Shown: positions 33,311 to 45,552 of the stretch, piece by piece
How the letters are laid out: every line of letters begins with the position of its first letter
Position numbering within the stretch: the stretch's first letter is position 1
Assembly: GCA_964059195.1 (NCBI GenBank)
Contig: CAXKWD010000003.1
Coordinates: 194,890,174 to 194,954,173, forward strand
Direction of reading: 5' to 3'
Length of the DNA stretch: 64,000 nt
Source: Ectobius pallidus
Lineage: Eukaryota > Arthropoda > Insecta > Blattodea > Ectobiidae
Made by a program: the position numbers and the translations under genes
The notes under the pieces: generated by a model
Seen by the model: only the letters and a program-made list of their open reading frames with translations
The model's database searches: none
Told to the model about the DNA's origin: nothing

Positions 33311-33944
33311 TAGACCTGGGATTTTAGGCTCTAAAAAAATTAGTTTTAGGCACCTAAAATAGGCTTTCAAAAGAGAAAATAGGCACTTAAAATGTGCTTT
33401 AAAAATGTGTAAATAGATAGAAAATAGACTTTAAAATATTACAATATAGCCTACACTTAAACTGTAACATGGTCTTTTTTTTACTTCAAGAAACGTGGTA
33501 TACCCATTCTTAACAGAATTAACTGCAAAATGGGGAATCACAAACTATATTCACTTAAACAGATGTTCTTTCACTGGTGACTTGATTACTGTGTCCTCCT
33601 TAATTCTTTCCCTCCCCCGTCAGTCAGCATTCCTTTAGCGACAATTGTTTGGAATAATCAAGTTTCTGTGAAAAACCCAACCTCTGCTGTTCTGCTTTTC
33701 ATTGTGGGATGTCCATTATAAGATTGTAAAAATTACAGAAGTTGAATTATATTTTAAATGTACAAAATAGGCATTTTAGGCACTAAAACAGTAAAATAGG
33801 CTCTGAAGGTCCAAATAGGCATTTTAGGGCACTATAAAACTCTATAAATGTAAGTGATTTATCATGAAACGTCCACATATTTAAACATTTTCATGTTATT
33901 TCATAAGGAACAAAATAGGCATTTGCCTTAAAATCCCAGGTCTA
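33311..33944 (-). mobile_element. hAT MITE, family 2, with 8-bp duplication
   Basis: Ends TAGACCTGGGATTTTAGG and complement, flanked by gtaataat (33303-33310 and 33945-33952). Orientation follows the 56804 element. The region of the transposase ATG is mutated (gattcc in place of gatgcc). Confidence 0.9.
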
Positions 33945-34027
33945 GTAATAATACAAATCTTGACAAGTATATGTGAGTATATATATATTTTTTTTATAAA
34001 ATACATATTTACACATTATATATTTGC

Positions 34028-34029
<2 letters not shown>

Positions 34030-34062
<33 letters not shown>
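34030..34062. repeat. (AT)n microsatellite
   Basis: About 16 AT units, continuing imperfectly to 34073. Confidence 0.95.
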
Positions 34063-34075
<13 letters not shown>

Positions 34076-34779
34076 GCATTATAAACGTTTTGCACCGTTT
34101 ATTTACGTTAATTTTGTGAAAATCTTATGAGTTCGTTAGAATCGTTTGCCATTAATTATTACGCCTATTTCTTTTACGTGTATCGATTCAAGTAGTTTTT
34201 ACGCAAAGAAACGTATATTATTAAAGGAAGCTTATAACAAGATACAATAGCATTGTCTCTATCGCTTCTGTAGCTTGAAGGCCTTGGCCACCCATTGATC
34301 GGCTGGAGTGTTTTATGTGCTCATTCTGTACAAAGATATCTGAAACCTCCTTCCACAAATCTTGGCTTCTTCCTAGAATTCGATAGAAATCTGACCGAGC
34401 TTCTTCCGTTCTCATCCTGTAGGGCATTATTTTATTAGCAATTCATTCCCAAATAATAGACCCAGTATTCTAGGTAAAGAAATTACAAAAATTAGAAATT
34501 ATTTCACACAGGAAACCCGCATGTAATATATTGAAGAGATGCTCTGATGCACATCAGTCGACACGCCTTCGCCTTTTAATGGGCGGGACACTAGGACGCG
34601 TTTTGAAAATTCCGAATTGTTGCAAATTTGGTGAATGTGCTGAGTATGTAAAAACCACTGCATCAAATTTATTCAAAACTACCTTAGAGATTTTGCTTTT
34701 GTTTAAATAATATTCAAATCTTCCAAAACATTCCTGATGGTTTCACATATTTTATTACAGCTAGGGGTAGAAATTGTTG

Positions 34780-34900
34780 TAAATAATTTTATTTTTTATT
34801 TTATTTTTATTTTATTTTATTTACTCTTTTAAATTATTACAGAAAGAGTTACATAAGTTACCCCAAAGGAGCAAAGCTCGTGTTTGGGGTTAGTTCCTTT
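34780..34900 (-). mobile_element. Possible LINE 3' tail
   Basis: Minus strand: tttgctcctttggggtaact followed by aaataaaataaaataaaaat-type tail, a common layout of LINE 3' ends. No coding part is left. Confidence 0.35.
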
Positions 34901-36196
34901 TAAATTACATCAGTTAAAAATAAAAATACAAATACAAATACAAAATACAAATAACATGTAATGAATACAGGTACAATACAATCAATTTAAACTAAAAATA
35001 CAATAAATACCATTCAGAAAAAGGAAATTCTGAACTTTTGAAAAAATGTTTTCTTTACGCGTCGAATAACCTTGATGACGAATATGCAGGGTTAGCATTG
35101 CATATTTCCATAGTTTCTGCATATAGTTGACGTTCAATTTCTGGGTAGATCACAGTAGGCCTACTTCCTGTGCCTTTAATATGTACAGTACGGGTAGGAA
35201 AAATAAAAATAATTTTCAATTTTTAAAAATCATTTATAGAATTAGGCTGTTGAGGTTCCAGAATAGTTCACTGGATTATGCCAAATATCTTGTTAAAATG
35301 TCATTTCATTATCTTTTAAATGTAAAAATGACATTAGGTTGCTGTTTAAAAAAGAACAAAAACACAACTCGATGAAATTAAGTATATTTTCTTATTACAC
35401 TTTGTATGAAATTCACTGCTTTAAATCCCTAGCAGAGAGAGCTATGACTATCCTGTATGATAAAACTGACGCTGGTATGCAGACCCGGGTTTGAGCCCCA
35501 CGGGCTGCACTTATTTACGACTGGACAGAGTATGGGAATGCGCCCACACCTTTGCACAGTGGCTGTAAAGTCCGCTAACACGACAGGGACGCTTCGTACA
35601 GCATAACATTGAACCTTATGATTTACACTGCAGCCTTTAAGCGTGTTTTTGTTCGTTATTGGTTGAGGCGTTTCAACACACACAAGGCTCAGAATTCTGT
35701 CCAATGAGAGATGAGTTTTCTCTAACTTACACAACATTAAAGGTGAAGTAGTGTACAGTTATTTTTTGGACCTTACGAATATCTTTGAGACTGCAGCGAA
35801 GTCATTATTGAAGAAGCTGATATTTTATGATTTTGATAATGATAGTTCGTAAATCTTTCTTGTACATATAAATTCGTTGCCTCGAACTTTATGTCGGAGT
35901 ATAGTATTCCCCAAGGCTCTGTTTTAGGATCACTAATAAATAATTAATAATTAGCACATAACCATCCCAATACGAACAAGCACCTCCTATTTAATCAAGA
36001 TTGCTTACTAAAGCGACCATCTCGACTAGCGTATCCCAAGAATTATAAATTATGTGTAGGCCTATCTTAACTAATCCTATGCTAAACTGTTAAACATTTT
36101 AACTAACTGGATTATCTATTAATTTAACCAACTGCCATTACAAGCTCCACACTGATTCACAGCTTACTGTCACTGCATACTCCACCTTACAACACT
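34901..36196. other. Unassigned AT-rich sequence
   Basis: No gene was found. A gacccgggtttgagcccc motif at 35482 looks like a tRNA B-box, but no head or copies were found around it. Confidence 0.35.
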
Positions 36197-36208
36197 ATAG
36201 CATTCCAC

Positions 36209-36515
36209 TAAAACTAAACTAAACCCCGTGGCGCTACATCCCTGGAGGGACTTGGCCTACCATCCGACCGCTGCGTCATCTCCCGTAGGCAGATGGCAGG
36301 ATTGGGGGCATGTGGTCAGCATGCCGACACCCACGACCGTTAATTGTGGTTTTCTTGACTTCTCTATCAAGTAGCTCCTCAATTTGAATCACGAGGCTGA
36401 GTGCACCCCTGCCAGACCTCCCTACCTCAGAAAAATCCGAGGAGGTACCGGGAATCGAACCCGGGCCGACGGATCTGTAGTCAGCGACGCTAACCACAAG
36501 ATCATGCCGGCGGAC
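36209..36515 (-). mobile_element. SINE-E with 12-bp duplication
   Basis: Flanked by atagcattccac at 36197-36208 and 36516-36527. On the minus strand the tRNA-like head (gtccgccggcatgatcttgt; B-box gggttcgattcccgg) is followed by a body and an (agttt)n tail. A diverged copy sits at 57500-57745. Confidence 0.9.
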
Positions 36516-36733
36516 ATAGCATTCCACAGTATCACCATTCCAAAATAGTTAGTAAATGTGTTACGAAATAGCTCGACAAGGCCCAAGCCAGTGAACAGTG
36601 AGGTTTGCTCCGCAACTACTGACCGCGCCTTCCCGAGTCGCAGAAGACGTAAGAGGGACGACTGTGCTATAATGTGCTGAACATTTTCAGCGCAGAAAGA
36701 GATTGAATTTGGCTAGAAATAGCTATTTATGTA

Positions 36734-37075
36734 CGAGGGACATACTGAAAGTCGTGAGCAACATTTTTTCACAACCTTAATCTTTATTTGTAAGTGAAAC
36801 CAAGTATATCATCTCAGTCTATACAGACCTTTCTTTCACTTTTCCACATAGTCTTCTTTTTATACTCTCGTTTCTTTGAATTTATGATATGGCGACGTTT
36901 TGACTGCTTTTTATTTTGCGTTGGGTGCAATAATTTGGAAAAATCTAGCAACCCTGTCTTAACCCGATCAGAGCTAAATTTAAACGCTGACGTCAGCAAC
37001 GGCCGAAAATCGACGAGGAAATTTTCAACAGAATTGCTGGTTCCCATGAATGATAATCGTAACATGTTAATATAA
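36734..37075 (+). mobile_element. Decayed mariner-like 5' region
   Basis: It starts CGAGGGACATACTGAAAGTC after TA, then continues with a cttttccacatagtctt motif seen in the N-terminal region of many mariner transposase genes. No intact frame is recognised. Confidence 0.4.
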
Positions 37076-37251
37076 ATGTCTATCTTGTATCTCTGCTTTT
37101 ATGCAATTTTTACTTCCTCTGCCCATACCATGCAAACATGTCTGTGTGTGGATGTCTATGAACATCCTAGCTCCAGAACGGAAAATCGTCCCCCATGTTG
37201 CTGCAGCTGTTCGTGGCCGGTAAACGCTTTGCGTCAGATGCAGGGGTGTAT

Positions 37252-39289
37252 GTAATCTGCGCCACGGTTGACACCTAATTTGGAATAGAATAAAAATGAG
37301 AGATGTAAACTGCGGCACACAGATATGTAAACTGCGCCACGGATATATGTAGGTTGCGGCAGTAGTTATAGGCAAACAAAAGTAAGACCTAATATGTGAA
37401 TGTTCGTTTCTATACAGTAACAATTTTTTGCACATGAGGTGATGGGAGCGTACTTGTCTGTAGGTTGGTACCGTTCTATGTATGTTGGCAACGAGTGCTT
37501 TATCTGCTCTGTCTTTAGGTTGGTAACAACTTTTCTCTAGCGAAGAACATCAAAACACAATCTCACTAACGAGTCATTCACTTGTGTTTTACAGTCTCAT
37601 GGCCGGTTCCACCGACATTCTTTAAATATACCCAAACGAAGACTTTAGTAACGCGCCATTGCTGTATAACGTCTGCGTTAAGTGGACACTGTTCCACCAA
37701 CACTCTAGTCGTTGAAATAAACACCCGTTTTCAAACGAGCGTTAGAAGTCAGGCAATCTTGGCATCCCAAGCTTCTCATACATTCACCGTCGCTACTGCC
37801 AACATACAACGTTAAACCTGAGAACACACACTGCACACGACTAGAAATTTTCATACTATATAATTCAAAATTAAAAACAAATTGAATGAGCATTCTTTCT
37901 TTTTATTTATCGAGATGCAAAAATCTTATGTTATACTGTTTTCATGCCCGCTTCCTTCGCCGTTCAAATTCATTTTTCTATTGGCAACGTTGGCTGCTAT
38001 GTTTCACAGTAGCTAGCAGAAAATAAACAGGAGTAGAACCCAATTATTACTAATATTAATGCTATTAATGCAGTATATTATACAATTTATGATGTTGCAC
38101 TCGCACTATTAACCTATCATAACTTTATCATAATTTATTATATGCCAACCTGCAATCTTTTCGACTGCTATCGGTATCGAAATTGTGAATTGGGCCTAGG
38201 CTATACGCCTACTGCTGGTGTAATATTATTACAATATATTATACCATATCAAACAATTATTGAAAACTATTACAATGTGGTAAATGTACAGCGTAGCTCT
38301 TACCTTAATTTTATAGTCATAGCAGATACATAATGAACTTTTCCTGGAAAAACACGGGAATAATACACACACAACACACTCAAAAAGATTTGACTTTGGC
38401 CTAGTTTTTTCTTTAATAACAAGGGACATTGTGCACCGTTATTTTATTGATAAGTAATCCAATAGAGATATTATAATAAATTTCACCTATCGTCAACCTA
38501 CTAGTAATAATACAAGCTATAAACTGACAAATACACAGCGGCATTTTCAATGGAATGTAGGCGTAATTATGAGCGAAATACAACAGGATACTGTTGAATG
38601 TTGAGAAACTGCAAAAAACATTTTATTTTGTAACCATTCTCCTGCTTCAACGTTACAGTGTCAACTGATCCTTTCCTCTGAGGGACTGGTTTGTTTTGTG
38701 GAATGTGAGAAAAACCCAGATCCTACTTTTGTGTTCAGGCTAGTGACAGCAGGAGGGTCCCATTCTGTTACCTGACTGCTCTAACGTAGCAAAAGAATAA
38801 ATGAATCACTCCCTTGTAGTCATGTTATTCTTCAAAAACTATAATTAATGCATTAATGTACTGGGTTTACTGTTTAATGTGGATAATACTGCATATTGTA
38901 GCATGCAAGCAGGTTCAGCCATCTTGTTTTCAAACAAACGGGAGATTTAACGCAAGGAATTTCTGTCTTTAAGTTAACGCGAGTATTAACGGGCGTGAGG
39001 GAGTAACCAGGATCGGTGGAACGTAAACATGGCACAAGCAGGAGAAAACGACGCGTTTTAGCCGTAACGAAGGTCGGTGGAACTCGCCATCAGAGTCATT
39101 ATGTAGGCTACATTATCTTTTAGTGGTCGCAATTTCATAGCCAGTCCTAAGTCTGGAGAAGTGGGAAGGAAAATGTTAGTGCGTTAGTATGACGGTGACG
39201 CCATTTCAATGTCGGTGGCGCAGTTTACATACGTCGGTGACGCATACATCGTGTAGGTTGGGGGAAAAGGTGAAAGTGGCGCAGATTAC
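37252..39289. mobile_element. Inverted-repeat-bounded element of about 2 kb, unclassified
   Basis: Perfect inverted pairs: gtaatctgcgccac (37252-37265) with 39276-39289, and atgtaaactgcgccac (37325-37340) with 39215-39230. A further inner pair (ccggttccaccgac at 37603, gtcggtggaac at 39073) extends the symmetry. Between them is ~1.4 kb of AT-rich sequence with no recognisable transposase and no clear target duplication. Confidence 0.5.
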
Positions 39290-39520
39290 CTTTTCCCAGA
39301 TGCAGAAGTGAAACAGCAGTCCGTAGATAGCTATACTCCAACCGAACGGACTTCTATGAACAGGGTATTTTGAAACTGGTATCACGATGGGGGAAATATG
39401 TTGAAAAACTTTGTGACTATATACAAAAATAGACAAAAGATGCCCCTTCATGTGTGCATTTGTTTGTAATTGTACAATTAAACTTTTTGTAAAAAAAATA
39501 AAAAAAATATATAAAAAATA

Positions 39521-39525
<5 letters not shown>

Positions 39526-39554
<29 letters not shown>
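39526..39554. repeat. (AT)n microsatellite
   Basis: About 14 AT units, which also supply the target site of the hAT element that follows. Confidence 0.9.
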
Positions 39555-39557
<3 letters not shown>

Positions 39558-39992
39558 GGCTGGGTCCTCGATACTTTCGATATCTCGATACTCTCGATAC
39601 TTGCATGGTATCGGCATCGAACGATACTTCAGAAAACTAGCTCGATACTTTTTCGATACTTTTGTAATTCTGCAATTCTGCAATTAAGTGAAAATGCTAG
39701 TATTTTTTAACAAAAACTTGTAAGTGGACTGTTTAAAAAACTAATTTTAGTTTTAATGTAGAGTTTAAAAATAATTATAGGCTACTGATGATATTAAATT
39801 TTGTCTCATTGAATATGCAGACTTAATTAATTTAGTTGGTATTACACAGTTCTCTCAAATTTTAATTTTTAATGTACCTATTTATTGAAACTGGAAATGT
39901 TGAAGGTATCGAGTATCGAAGTATCGAGTATCGAGGAAAAAATCATGTATCGGTATCGAGTATCGAGAAAATCCGGTATCGACCCATCCCTA
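39555..39992. mobile_element. hAT MITE built of TATCGA motifs
   Basis: Ends TAGGGCTGGGTCCTCGATAC and (complement) TAGGGATGGGTCGATACCGG, flanked by atatatat on both sides (39547-39554 and 39993-40000). Both subterminal regions are packed with tcgatac/gtatcga repeats, at least seven on the left and seven on the right; the centre is AT-rich. Confidence 0.85.
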
Positions 39993-40420
39993 ATATATAT
40001 TGACCGTTACTTTTCAATCCACCTTCGTATGTAACATGTTTTCAGGCTGAAGCTCCAGAATAATAAGTACGAAATGTTTGTAAACACAGACACTGGGACA
40101 GTGGGATTGAGGATGGCCCCGGATGTATACACACTTGTATAATCGATGCCTGTAGCACATAAAAGTTGTCAAAAGTTCCCTTCCCTCTCGTGGGAAACGC
40201 TTTCTTTATCCCAGAGTTTTATGGCTAATAAAGTGAAGAGATGCAAAAAAAAACTGCAATTTCAGTTTTATATCTTCCTCCCCCTGCACGGTCTGCAACA
40301 CGCAACACCGTTCATCTTTATTCTCGTGCTGTTATATATTGGTCAGAGTCTTTTGATACAGTGGAATGGGTAGATATTTTCCGCTCTAGAACCAGCCCTA
40401 AGTAAACAAGTCTTTCTCAC

Positions 40421-40665
40421 CGAGCGAGGTGGCCGATATGGTCTTGCACTCGCATTCGGCAGGTCCCGGGTTCAAATCCCGTGGCCAGTTTGACAGAGGT
40501 TTATTTTATGGCAAATGCCGGATTGGATATTTACATACCATGAATCATCCTCACCACCTTCGGGTTCCATGAAATAGATAATATTCCTTTAGCTTGCTTA
40601 GGAATAATCTATTGCCATTGAGTATTGAGTATTGAATCATCCTCACCGTTTCATCCTGTATCATA
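40421..40665 (+). mobile_element. SINE-F, tRNA-like head, interrupted by a LINE tail
   Basis: The head at 40424-40490 has an A-box-like ggtggccgatatggtc and a B-box ggttcaaatcccg. The body continues to 40555, is broken by a LINE fragment, and resumes at 40648 (gtttcatcctgtatc). The true 3' end is not clear. Confidence 0.6.
40556..40632 (+). mobile_element. 77-bp LINE 3' end with 15-bp target duplication
   Basis: It is flanked by tgaatcatcctcacc at 40541-40555 and 40633-40647. The insert begins with the last codons of the LINE frame (ccttcgggttcc) and its 3' UTR (attcctttagcttgcttagg), ending in (attgagt)n. It is a severely 5'-truncated retrotransposition product. Confidence 0.85.
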
Positions 40666-41041
40666 TTCGTTTAAATTAGTATCAGTTGAAATTTACTCCT
40701 TAACAAAACACCTTAGAAACAATTGACAATCAATAGTTCCATGGCCTACTATACTGTATAGAGACACATCCTGAACTCCTGATATGGCCTCGCAGCGAAA
40801 AGGAGTATGAACACAGCAGAAATTAAAAGAAAAGTATGTTTCATACTTACGTTGATACGGGTTATGTGTTAGAGTGAGGCAGACTTCCTTGCTTACTTTA
40901 GGATCGGTTTTAGGGTAATGTATATACTGTATAAAGTTAATTGAACTTAAGAGTTGCATCAATTAAACTACGTTTCTATTGTAGGTACTTTACATGCACA
41001 CAACTATTTCTATTAAGGTTTCAATTTCATATTTCCTGTAG

Positions 41042-41044
<3 letters not shown>

Positions 41045-41105
<61 letters not shown>
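41045..41105 (+). repeat. Run of 61 T
   Basis: An uninterrupted T tract; possibly the poly(A) of a retrocopy on the minus strand or a slippage product. No retrocopy was recognised beside it. Confidence 0.9.
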
Positions 41106-41108
<3 letters not shown>

Positions 41109-41279
41109 CTCTTTCGTAACTTCATAACTTACATAATGCAAAGGAAAATCTTGATGGAACGTCAGAATCTGCTCCAACAAGTAGGGTTCCTATGCAATTT
41201 TAAATCCTAGTTAACATGGAGATAAAGAAGGTAAATTGAACCAGTGGTGCTCTCTATAGTATATTAGATCTTTGATTCA

Positions 41280-42220
41280 GTTGCCCTAATTGATTTGTAG
41301 CTTAATTCGGAAAACGATTACAAAAATAACTTATTTTCTGCATACCATAACTGAAATTATCACAGGCTAGACAAAAAAATTCTGGCACTTTGTTACATCA
41401 GTTTAACTGATTTTATTTGATAAGCATATGCGAAGGAATATGTGGGTAGTGTTATTTGTAAAAGCTAACTGTATTACAACTTCCAAAGTCGTATATGAAC
41501 TCTGTAAAACAATACGTCGTCATGAGAACTTATTTGCATTTGATAAATTCTGTCTAATATATTACCATAAAATGGGCACTAAATTGGGCTTTACTCCGGT
41601 ACAGGTCAACCTGCTTTGTCCAACATAAATAGGCGTTGTCCCATGGACATTATATCAATTTAGTCCTTTGTTCTTCCGTAAGTCCTGCTTAATGATTCGA
41701 TCTGGAGCTCAACTCTGAGATCGATTACAAAAATAACTTTTTTCTGCATACCGGTATCATAATTGCAATTATCACTGCTAAACAAAAGCATTTTGGCATT
41801 TTGTTACATCAGTTTACCTGATTTCATTTGATAAGCATATGTGAAGGAATATGTGGGTAGTGCTATTTGTAAAAGCTAACTGTATTGCAACTTCCAAAGT
41901 CGTATATGAACACTGTAAAACAATACGTTATCATGAGAACTGGTTGGCATTTGATAAATTCAGTATAATATATTACCATGTAATAGGCACTAAATTGGGC
42001 TTTACTCCGGTACCGGTCAACCGATTTGGTCCTGTATCAATAGGCTTCGTCCCATGGGCAATTTGAACCTTTGTTCTTTCGTAAGCCCTGTTTAATGATT
42101 TGATCTGGAGCTTAACTCTGATATCGATTACAAAATAACTTTTTTCTGCATATCATAATTGCAATTATCACTGGTTAAACAAAAGCATTCTGGCACTTTG
42201 TTATATCAGTTTACCGTTTT
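41280..42220 (+). repeat. Tandem T-family array, period about 400 bp
   Basis: Two and a half copies of a composite unit (companion segment plus T unit): companion segments start near 41280, 41665 and 42065; T segments start near 41420 and 41843 with aaggaatatgtgggtagtg. The 66- and 71-codon frames inside are parallel translations of the repeat. Confidence 0.75.
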
Positions 42221-42870
42221 CTATCTGTACCGTAGAGATTTGAATACTCCTTACCTACAGAAAACGAAACTGGGTTTCATAAATTAGATGGTTCTGATGA
42301 CTTTCAAATAACCTACTCAACAATAAAACCCAGATACACGGTTTTTATATTTTTTCCGTTTGATGCCCGGGGGCAGCTATAATTTGTTTTCAGGTAGGGC
42401 CATTTTAATATGTACAATCCCACCGCGCATTCATAATATTTCTGAAATTCGTATCAGCACCCATAACGCTATCGAGAGAATCGGAGAGGCGCTAATGGCG
42501 CGGTAATGAACAGTCAGGTTTCCGGAGCAGCAGATCACAGACAGATAAGTTGCAGCACTCGCACACGCGAGCATCACAAAGGAAAGCTTCCCCGCCCATT
42601 TCTGTATGGATAATCACAAGCTGTGTTGAATTCCATAAAGTCCGCTCAAATTGCTCTTCTCTTTGTTTTGAAAGCGAGGTCACGCACGCAGCACCGCTAC
42701 AATCTTGCAACCCGTTCATTCATAGCTGTCTTCTGTGTCTGTAACAGTATCAGAAAAATACAATTTTAAAGGGACACATTCAACTTGGGCGCGAAAATTA
42801 ATGTTCATTTCTGTTCCTGTCATTAAACACATACAATGTCTAGTAGACATGGTCAAGTAATTATATATAA
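42221..42870. other. Unassigned sequence
   Basis: No gene was found, although 42430-42720 is GC-richer than its surroundings. Overlapping frames on both strands lack family motifs. Confidence 0.35.
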
Positions 42871-42871
42871 G

Positions 42872-43222
42872 TAGACCTGGGATTTTAAGGCACATGGCTA
42901 TTTTGTTCCTTATGAAATAACATGAACATTTATATGTTGACGTTTCATGATAAATCACTTATATTTATAGAGTTTTATAGTGCCCTAAAATGCCTATTTG
43001 GACCTTTGGAGCCTATTTTTACTCTTTTAGTGCCTAAAACGACTATTTTGTACATTTAAAACAAAATTCAACTTCTGTAACTTTTACAATCATTTAATGG
43101 ACATCCCTGAATGAAGAGCAGAACAGCATAGGGTGGGTTTTTCGCAGAAACTTGATTTTCCCAAACAATTGTCGCAAAAGGAATGCTGACTGACGGGGAG
43201 GGGGAGGATTAGCTCAAAAGAG
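42872..43222 (+). mobile_element. hAT family 2, left-end fragment
   Basis: It begins TAGACCTGGGATTTTAAGGC and follows the 26761 copy through the gactgacggggag block, then stops at ctcaaaag, which matches 57965-57982 of the 56804 element. The right end is missing. Confidence 0.8.
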
Positions 43223-43561
43223 GTAAACATTATGGGAGCTAATAATATTATAACAATGAATAATACTCTCCTCTCATACAGATATATGTATTCCAGTGGG
43301 TCTCGTGAAGTAATTAGTATATGTTTAAGTGAATCCCGTGTGCTGTTTGCCTTAGTTAAATTATATTTGATTTTACTTTGGCCTATATTGACGAGCACAG
43401 TACGTAATATTTTAGTGCAAGTTCTTAACGCATCAAAATTATTGTATAGACAAATGTCGACATTAGTAACAGGTTGATTGAAGTGCTAATGTTGTGGTTC
43501 TCTGTGCATGGCGAAGCATCTTTGTTCTAATCACGAAAATTGAGTGACCACACATCTAGCC

Positions 43562-43847
43562 CAGTGATTCCCAAAGTGGGGTCCGCGATGGTGTTTCAGG
43601 GGGTCCGCAGGCGGTTTAAGAATAAATAGGATATCTCGTAATTTTATCAAATTACATATCTTCTAAAGCAGCTTCAGTGTTCACATTAAGGAGTAAAGTC
43701 TGTTTGTTACCATTGATATTGCTATTTTGTCTATTGAATTTAATACATTTGAATCAAAGTATTTTTTTCCCCCAAAATCCAGAGGGGGTCCGCGAAATTT
43801 TAATTTTTTTCAAGGGGTCCGCGGACTGAAAAGTTTGGGAACCACTG
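43562..43847. mobile_element. hAT MITE with perfect 8-bp duplication
   Basis: Ends CAGTGATTCCCAAAGTGG and (complement) CAGTGGTTCCCAAACTTTTC; atctagcc at 43554-43561 and 43848-43855. Both sides carry ggggtccgcg motifs. No coding sequence. Confidence 0.9.
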
Positions 43848-44801
43848 ATCTAGCCTATAACACCCACACATTCATCAAGGTTCTTAAAATACATGCATAT
43901 ACGACTCCTCAATGTTTAACAGATTAAATTGTTTCAAAATGTGGAAATGGTAAGTAGTGATTACCTAAAAATGATCTATTACATTCAACGAGTAAAGACG
44001 TACTGTAAGCTCCTTCCACTACCTCACACCACGCTGTCACTTCCCAGCATCCTGGCTACTCAAGCGAGCTCTACAAGTGCCCGCCTTTGTTCGTTTATGG
44101 AACATAGTCTCTAAACCACATATGAACTTACAGTTCGTATGAGCAACTAATTTTTTGCATGTGTCCTTCTATAATGAAGACCAATCGATGTGCAAAATTT
44201 TAGGGTAGGTTTCGACATGACACTCCTTGCGTTTCCCTTGTCAGTTCTACTTTTTTAAATATTTTATCTTTATCGTTTATAGATTTGACATAAGTATTTA
44301 ATAACAAGAGACTTTGACTGGAAATTGTCTTGTATAAAAATTAGTATTATGGGTTATCCATTGCTATTTTAACGTAATGCACAAGAAAATGTTAATTATA
44401 AAACACACAAAATAGTTTTAAAAACTTATCAAGTAGACTATTATCATATTCGTAATTAAAAACATCATCCCAGCTAGTGTTCATTAAGTCAACTTCAAAG
44501 GAGCTCGTGGTATAATCATTAAATGTCTTAGTTGACCAACAAAACATGTTATTTAAACAAGGTTTGCCGTACAGGCAGTGGAGGCTTTCAGGCTAAGGCA
44601 GTCCACACATCATTAATCATGTTGCACAAACGCACGATTGTGCAAAGTGGTGTTGTGCGACGTTTCTCTATAGACGATGTAACTTGTGCAAATATTAATC
44701 GGCAGTAGTGACACCATTAGTAGCCTACAGATACAGGGAAGAGGCTTCAGCGGTTTCGGCTCGACGATGATGACTGATGAATCAGGACACGTTATTTTAT
44801 A

Positions 44802-44965
44802 CGAGGACCGTCCACAAAGTAAGACAAAAATATTTCCATTCCGGTGGCGAATATGTTGAAAAATAGCTGAACACTCGCTGTGTCTGTTGCTATAAATATT
44901 TCCTTGAAATTGTGTTTTGTTTCTGTAAACGGCCCCAGGGAAGCTTACTTTGTGGACGGTCCTCG
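44802..44965. mobile_element. mariner-type MITE of 164 bp
   Basis: Terminal repeats of 22 bp (CGAGGACCGTCCACAAAGTA and complement), exactly inverted, flanked by TA (44800-44801 and 44966-44967). The inside is related to the fragment at 20170. Too short to encode a transposase. Confidence 0.88.
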
Positions 44966-44985
44966 TATATGTAGATACATCTGTA

Positions 44986-45273
44986 GGGGCACTCCGTAGC
45001 ATAGTGGTTGAGGCGCTACGCAACAAACTGAAAGTTCGCGGGTTCGATCCCCGATGAGGTCGTTGGAGTTTTTCAGTTGGCCTAATCCTTCTGGTGGCAC
45101 TATGGCCCTCGGGTCGACTCAGCCTCTAACAGAAGCGAGTACCAGGAGCATTCCTGGGGGTAAAGGCCGACAACCTTACAACCGTCAGGTACCGAATCTC
45201 TAAAAATCTGGGAGCCTCACTATCCTGAAACCCTCTGGGCTTCCATGGCCTGTATAGGGGGAAAAAGACAGAA
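44986..45273 (+). mobile_element. SINE-C copy, plus strand
   Basis: The head gtagcatagtggttgaggcg has A-box character and a B-box ggttcgatccccg. The body runs to ccatggcctgtatagggg. The only flanking match is atctgta (44979-44985 and 45275-45281), which is short. It lies 20 bases from the mariner MITE. Confidence 0.8.
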
Positions 45274-45552
45274 TATCTGTACAAATCTACATTCTTCGAC
45301 ATTTATGCCAAATTTTGCACACAGGTCTTATATGACCATTAGAAAATTCTAGCCAACATTATTAATCGAACACACCATCCCTTACCTGTTTCCAACCTCT
45401 ATTACATGATCTCTGTGCACATTCCTTATTAGCTGCTTTTTACCAAATTTTACATGCAGACCCTATACACTAAAGCCAAGAGAAAATTCTGGTCATTATT
45501 AAAATTTGAACTATCAAACTGATTTTTTTTTTTTAATCACAGGTAAAACCAT
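45274..45552. other. Unassigned sequence between SINE-C and R5
   Basis: No gene or repeat end was seen. Confidence 0.35.

Noticed and set aside
36814..37065. Opposed 83- and 93-codon frames as a mariner transposase
   Set aside because: Neither frame shows the D,D34D motif or helix-turn-helix pattern; only the terminal region resembles mariner.
40941..41210. 89-codon frame with a poly-Phe run
   Set aside because: The Phe run is the translation of a 61-T homopolymer.
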